The notes below the pieces were generated by a model. That model saw only the letters and a list, made by a program, of their open reading frames with translations, did not search any database and was not told the DNA's origin. A stretch of DNA of 14,940 nt from Baffinella frigidus (taxonomy: Eukaryota > Cryptophyceae > Cryptomonadales > Baffinellaceae): contig MU647090.1 of assembly GCA_026770585.1 (NCBI GenBank), positions 145,432 to 160,371 of the forward strand, given 5' to 3'. How positions within the stretch are numbered: position 1 is the first letter of the stretch; every line of letters starts with the position of its first letter. The translations under genes and the position numbers were made by a program. Positions 12,696 through 14,940 of the stretch are shown here, one piece after another.

Positions 12696-13072
12696 CTATT
12701 GTAGATTTTGGCTTAGCGCGGAATTTTGGGAGCTCAGGTCGGGAGGTCGGGCAACGAAAAAAAGTGAAAATGAATCGAAAAAGTGTATGTTACGGGTGGG
12801 GGTCGCGATCTTGTCATCAAATCCATGAGTAAGATAGCATAAAACTTTAGATGGACGTGAAAATGATCGCGATTTTTTTGATTTTCTCGATCCCCCGACC
12901 TGAAGTGAATTCCGCGCTAAGCCGAAATCTACAATAGCTCTGCCTCAGTCTATTTGGGCGCACCAATTTGGTGAGCCCGCGCTCTTCCCCGCTCCAAAGT
13001 TGACGGATGTGTACCGCAAACCCCGCAGGTCAACTTAAGAATAGTCGGTCAACCCGAGTGAGACAGAGCTAG
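12696..13072. mobile_element. CTAGCTCTGT-family element split by a TA-inserting element
   Basis: Right end GAGTGAGACAGAGCTAG at 13056-13072. The left end CTA|GCTCTGCCTCAGTC is cut after CTA by the 236-bp insert 12699-12934; one TA remains on each side. The interior has GGGCGCACCAA-T-TTGGTGAGCCC, the counterpart of the perfect hairpin at 3911. Flanking 5-mers (GGCCT, CCACT) do not match, so the element ends may have been reshuffled. Confidence 0.75.
12699..12934. mobile_element. 236-bp foldback element at a TA inside another element
   Basis: Ends TTGTAGATTT(T/C)GGCTTAGCG and its complement, 30 bp with one mismatch when CTA/TAG is included. TA at 12697-12698 and 12935-12936. Inner pairs include CTCAGGTCGGGAG with the CCCCGACCTGAAG region and TCGCGATC with GATCGCGA. 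Removing it and one TA restores CTAGCTCTG, the terminus of the 12696-13072 element. Confidence 0.88.
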
Positions 13073-13210
13073 CCACTCAGTGGACTACAAATCTCTTTTT
13101 AAAAGTCAACTTGCCCCGAAGAAATTGACTTTAAAGCCTTTTCTGGTACAAATTTGATCACGTGACCCCAGATTATGGGGCTCTTGAACGATCCGTAGCC
13201 CACCGAGTGG
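13073..13210. mobile_element. 138-bp foldback element (CCACTCAGTGGACTAC ends)
   Basis: Left end CCACTCAGTGGACTAC, right end GTAGCCCACCGAGTGG, inverted with two mismatches. The interior has TTTTTAAAAGTCAACTTGCCCC, a hairpin AAAGTCAA..TTGACTTT, and CTGGTACAAATTTGATCACG. A second copy at about 14235-14520 is interrupted by another element. It directly abuts the CTAGCTCTGT-type element on its left. Confidence 0.78.
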
Positions 13211-13216
13211 TACCTC

Positions 13217-13373
13217 GTAACTCTGTCCCACTTTGATTTGGGCTCATCATCAATTCGCCCCCCCCCCCTGAATTTCCCATGTGAGTTTTGCACCCCCCCC
13301 AGGAAATTCACATGGAAAATTTTGGGGGGGGGCGAATTGATGATGAGCCGAAATCAAAGTGGGACAGAGCTAG
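13217..13373. mobile_element. 157-bp CTAGCTCTGT-family element with ACCTC target duplication
   Basis: Long arms pair almost fully: CTCTGTCCCACTTTGATTT(G)GGC on the left with GCC(G)AAATCAAAGTGGGACAG on the right, continuing through TCATCATCAATTCG and a C/G run. ACCTC stands on both sides (13212-13216 and 13374-13378). The left terminus has changed to GTAACTCTG from CTAGCTCTG. Inside is a smaller CCATGTGA..TCACATGG pair. Confidence 0.9.
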
Positions 13374-13374
13374 A

Positions 13375-13672
13375 CCTCGAGGAAGACGACGTGGCTTGTT
13401 TGCGCCGCTTGCACCAACTCGGCAGAGCTTTTTGTCGGCGCGCGAACTTTTCGATAGGACGGCCCCAGGAACAGCCCTACGTCCCTACGGATTGCCTACT
13501 GTAGGCTCCATGGATCATCCAGCTAGGATGGTCCGATAGGATAGCCCTAGGAACGGCCCTATGTCCCTACGGATTGCCTACGGTAGGGTCTATGGATCAT
13601 CCAGCTAGGACCTCGAGGAAGATGACGTGGCGTGTTTGAGCCGCTTGCACCAACTCCCACATCGCCCTGCCA
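13375..13672. repeat. Duplicated block: CTCGAGGAAGA(C/T)GACGTGG unit and hairpin-repeat pair
   Basis: CCTCGAGGAAGACGACGTGG..TGCACCAACTC at 13375-13421 recurs at 13611-13656. Between them are two 77-bp copies of the CCCTA(C/T)GTCCCTACGG hairpin repeat (13452-13528 and 13534-13610, period 82). On the plus strand the first unit reads LEEDDVACLRRLHQL, on the minus strand ELVQAAQTSHVVFLEV; both look protein-like but neither is a known family. Confidence 0.75.
13640..13672. repeat. 33-bp direct repeat left of the S74 fragment
   Basis: GCCGCTTGCACCAACTCCCA continuing to CCCTGCCA. Matches 13954-13986 with two mismatches. Confidence 0.85.
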
Positions 13673-13688
13673 GTAAGGGTGTTACACA

Positions 13689-13738
13689 CGGCAACAAACC
13701 CTGCACACTAAACCCGAAACTCTGCACCCTGAACCCGG
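13689..13738. repeat. Degenerate C-strand telomere-like stub
   Basis: AAACCCTGCACACTAAACCCG, then GAAACTCTGCACCCTGAACCC. It borders the AT-rich S74 fragment on its left; AAAACCCAAACCC borders it on the right (13941-13953). Confidence 0.6.
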
Positions 13739-13739
13739 C

Positions 13740-13947
13740 AGTAGAACTATCTATTGTCACAAGTTCATAATGACTTGGAATATACTCAGTATTATCATCT
13801 GATACGGCATAAGATAATACCTCTTTTACTTCCTGTGCAATAAAACCCATTACTTCGTGACTTCCTTTACCATACTTATCAATATACTGATATTTACATG
13901 GATTAATCTGATTAATTATATTAAGACTTTTATCATCACTAAAACCC
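13740..13947 (-). pseudogene. Peptidase_S74 / endosialidase-chaperone domain fragment, viral type
   Basis: On the minus strand about 69 stop-free residues begin GFSDDKSLNIINQINPCKY, then YIDKYGK, then VMGFIAQEVKEVL and end near YELVTIDSS. The order D-(D/E)-(K/R)-x-K/S-x-N-I...I-x-P-x-x-Y-x-Y...GFIAQEV is the signature of the Peptidase_S74 self-cleaving chaperone domain found at the C-terminus of phage tail spikes and fibres and in many giant-virus proteins. Only the first half of the domain is here; no upstream fibre part follows. The base composition is strongly AT-rich, unlike the flanks. The surrounding open frame 13605-13991 adds repeat-derived ends. Origin (algal giant virus, related mobile element or other) is inference. 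Confidence 0.8.
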
Positions 13948-13953
13948 AAACCC

Positions 13954-13986
13954 GCCGCTTGCACCAACTCCCACACCACCCTGCCA
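13954..13986. repeat. 33-bp direct repeat right of the S74 fragment
   Basis: Second copy of 13640-13672, 314 bp away and in the same orientation. Confidence 0.85.
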
Positions 13987-14147
13987 TTCACGCCACAATT
14001 GGGAATTCAATGTGGAGGTTCCCGCCTTTTAAAAATGGTTCCTGGCACAAATATCCACATGACCCTACCAGTCTAGAGTTAAGTTCTACGTAGCGCGCTG
14101 TACAGAGAAGTTGGCCACGGAAATAATGGGAAATTGAGAAATTGGAG

Positions 14148-14207
14148 CCATTTTGTCAACTTTTGAGAAGTTTAGTACCAACAATTTCTCGAAAGTTGAC
14201 AAAATGG
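14148..14207. repeat. 22-bp-arm hairpin
   Basis: CCATTTTGTCAACTTTTGAG.. pairs with ..CGAAAGTTGACAAAATGG, 21 of 22 positions, around a 16-base loop containing TTTAGTACCA. CCAGTC(T/C)AGAGTT(A/G)AG lies near 14067 and again right after the hairpin (14208), so it may be part of a duplicated or inserted unit. Confidence 0.85.
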
Positions 14208-14234
14208 CCAGTCCAGAGTTGAGGAGCCCTCGAG

Positions 14235-14520
14235 CCACTCGGTAGACTACAGTGGACCTACCCTAACACATACCCGTCGGGGCCGGACTGATTGAGTATG
14301 TGTGGAGGGTAGGTATGCGTTATGGTGTCCACCCTTCAGGCATACTTCCTTGCAGGGGGAAATGGGGGGCCGGCCGAAGGAGTATGTGTGGAGGGTAAGT
14401 ATGTGTTACGGTAGCCTGTGTTAGGGTAGGTGGACTGTACAACCCTCTTTTAAAAAGTGAACTTGCCCCAAGAAAATCGACGGTAAGGCCTGTTCTGGAA
14501 CAAAGTGAATCACGTGACCC
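14235..14520. mobile_element. Second CCACTCAGTGG-family copy, interrupted
   Basis: CCACTCGGTAGACTAC at 14235-14250 continues, after the 14250-14437 insert, with ACAACCCTCTTTTAAAAAGTG, AACTTGCCCC and GAATCACGTGACCC, colinear with 13073-13167. The right end is not found, so this copy is truncated. Confidence 0.7.
14250..14437. mobile_element. 188-bp element at a TA inside the CCACTCAGTGG copy
   Basis: Ends CAGTGGACCTACCCTAACAC and GTGTTAGGGTAGGTGGACTG, inverted with two mismatches, TA outside each (14248-14249 and 14438-14439). Removing it restores GACTACAACCCTC, matching GACTACAAATCTC at 13083. It holds a 33-bp direct repeat, GAGTATGTGTGGAGGGTA.., at 14294-14326 and 14380-14412. Confidence 0.82.
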
Positions 14521-14628
14521 TCAAAACCCGCCTTTTCAGCCAAAAGTTGTTTGGACTCTCAAAAGTTGTTTGGACTCTGAATGGCACGCACCGCCCAATG
14601 CCGACGTTCCCAGAGGCTCCCATGATTC

Positions 14629-14940
14629 TCAGCCGCAGCGCTTCCCCGCTGGACGATGTTTCCCCATGGTCATCAATCCCCTCGACCTGTCAGCAATAGT
14701 GTTTTTTGTCAGCAATAGTGTGTCCCTACTGGACGCAGATCCGTCCCCACCGTCATCAATTCCGACACGCTGTCAGCCGCAGCGCTTCCCCGCTGGACAC
14801 AGGTGTTTCTCCATGGTCATCACTCCCCTCAAGCTGGTTCAGGGTTTAGGATTTAGGGTGTGCATCAGTGGTTCCCCACTGGACGCAGATGTCAGCAGCA
14901 GTCGGCATCAGTATTTCACTGATGCCTGTCAGTAACAGCG
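14629..14940. repeat. Degenerate minisatellite, period about 60-90 bp
   Basis: TCAGC(C/A)..(C/T)AG(C/T)G(C/T)TTCCCC(G/A)CTGGAC, then CCATGGTCATCA(A/C)TCCCCTC, recurs near 14629, 14690/14709, 14773 and 14865. A telomere-like insert, GGTTCAGGGTTTAGGATTTA, lies at 14836-14858 between two units. GGCATCAGT-ATTTC-ACTGATGCC (14904-14926) is a perfect hairpin. The plus-strand open frame 14570-14935 follows the repeat and has no known domain. The repeat may continue beyond the window. Confidence 0.75.

Noticed and set aside
14570-14935. 121-codon plus-strand frame
   Set aside because: It is made of degenerate minisatellite units and a telomere-like insert, with no recognised domain.
1-14940. A true chromosome end within the window
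   Set aside because: Telomeric blocks are interstitial, degenerate, short and in both orientations, with other sequence on both sides of each.

Overview
This window looks like repeat-packed nuclear DNA of a eukaryote with a TTTAGGG-type telomere, most likely a green alga or another protist. Plants, many green algae, dinoflagellates and cryptophytes share this telomere, so the exact lineage is inference. I see no intact protein gene, no tRNA or rRNA, and no prokaryotic signals such as ribosome binding sites or operons. Telomere-like blocks lie inside the window in both orientations, next to minisatellites and dozens of short foldback elements. This is the texture of subtelomeric or heterochromatic DNA.

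Layout. 1-1150: a 20-bp-arm hairpin, a Ty3/Gypsy integrase remnant flanked by 63-bp direct repeats, degenerate C-strand telomere, a 101-bp TA-flanked foldback element and a 22-bp minisatellite. 1500-3400: hairpins, a head-to-head telomeric junction, a dispersed satellite, a Z-DNA-type tract, a 203-bp near-palindrome, a 12-bp minisatellite and a three-armed inverted repeat. 3668-4600: a tandem duplication whose two copies carry different element insertions, with clean target-site duplications and paralogous empty sites. 4790-6310: tandem units of about 215 bp, each joining a TCTC(C/T)TCCTGG motif to degenerate telomeric repeat; three hold the same TA-element at the same site with its interior flipped in alternate units, and a fourth is empty. 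6400-9330: more repeats, a 140-bp element with a 5-bp target duplication, a 206-bp element, a 144-bp element, a GC-rich minisatellite and long telomeric islands.

9333-11400 holds the most gene-like material. On the minus strand, several diverged copies of one exon-like segment recur (peptide core LNCARFTPPHAPHFFC), some preceded by a CTAAC-like branch site, a pyrimidine tract and CAG. Foldback elements have inserted into at least two copies. 11395-11970: a minisatellite with a 165-bp higher-order period, then an orphan GC-rich exon-like fragment. 12190-13375: nested elements, one inserted in the terminal repeat of another. 13605-13990: a short AT-rich segment encoding part of a Peptidase_S74 (endosialidase-type chaperone) domain of the kind common in giant viruses and phages, lying between telomere-like stubs and 33-bp direct repeats. 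14050-14940: further nested elements and a minisatellite.

Nothing here works as a pathway. The biology is genome dynamics: several families of non-autonomous foldback elements (TA, 5-bp and other target duplications), repeated telomeric sequence, duplicated exon fragments and a captured viral-type fragment.
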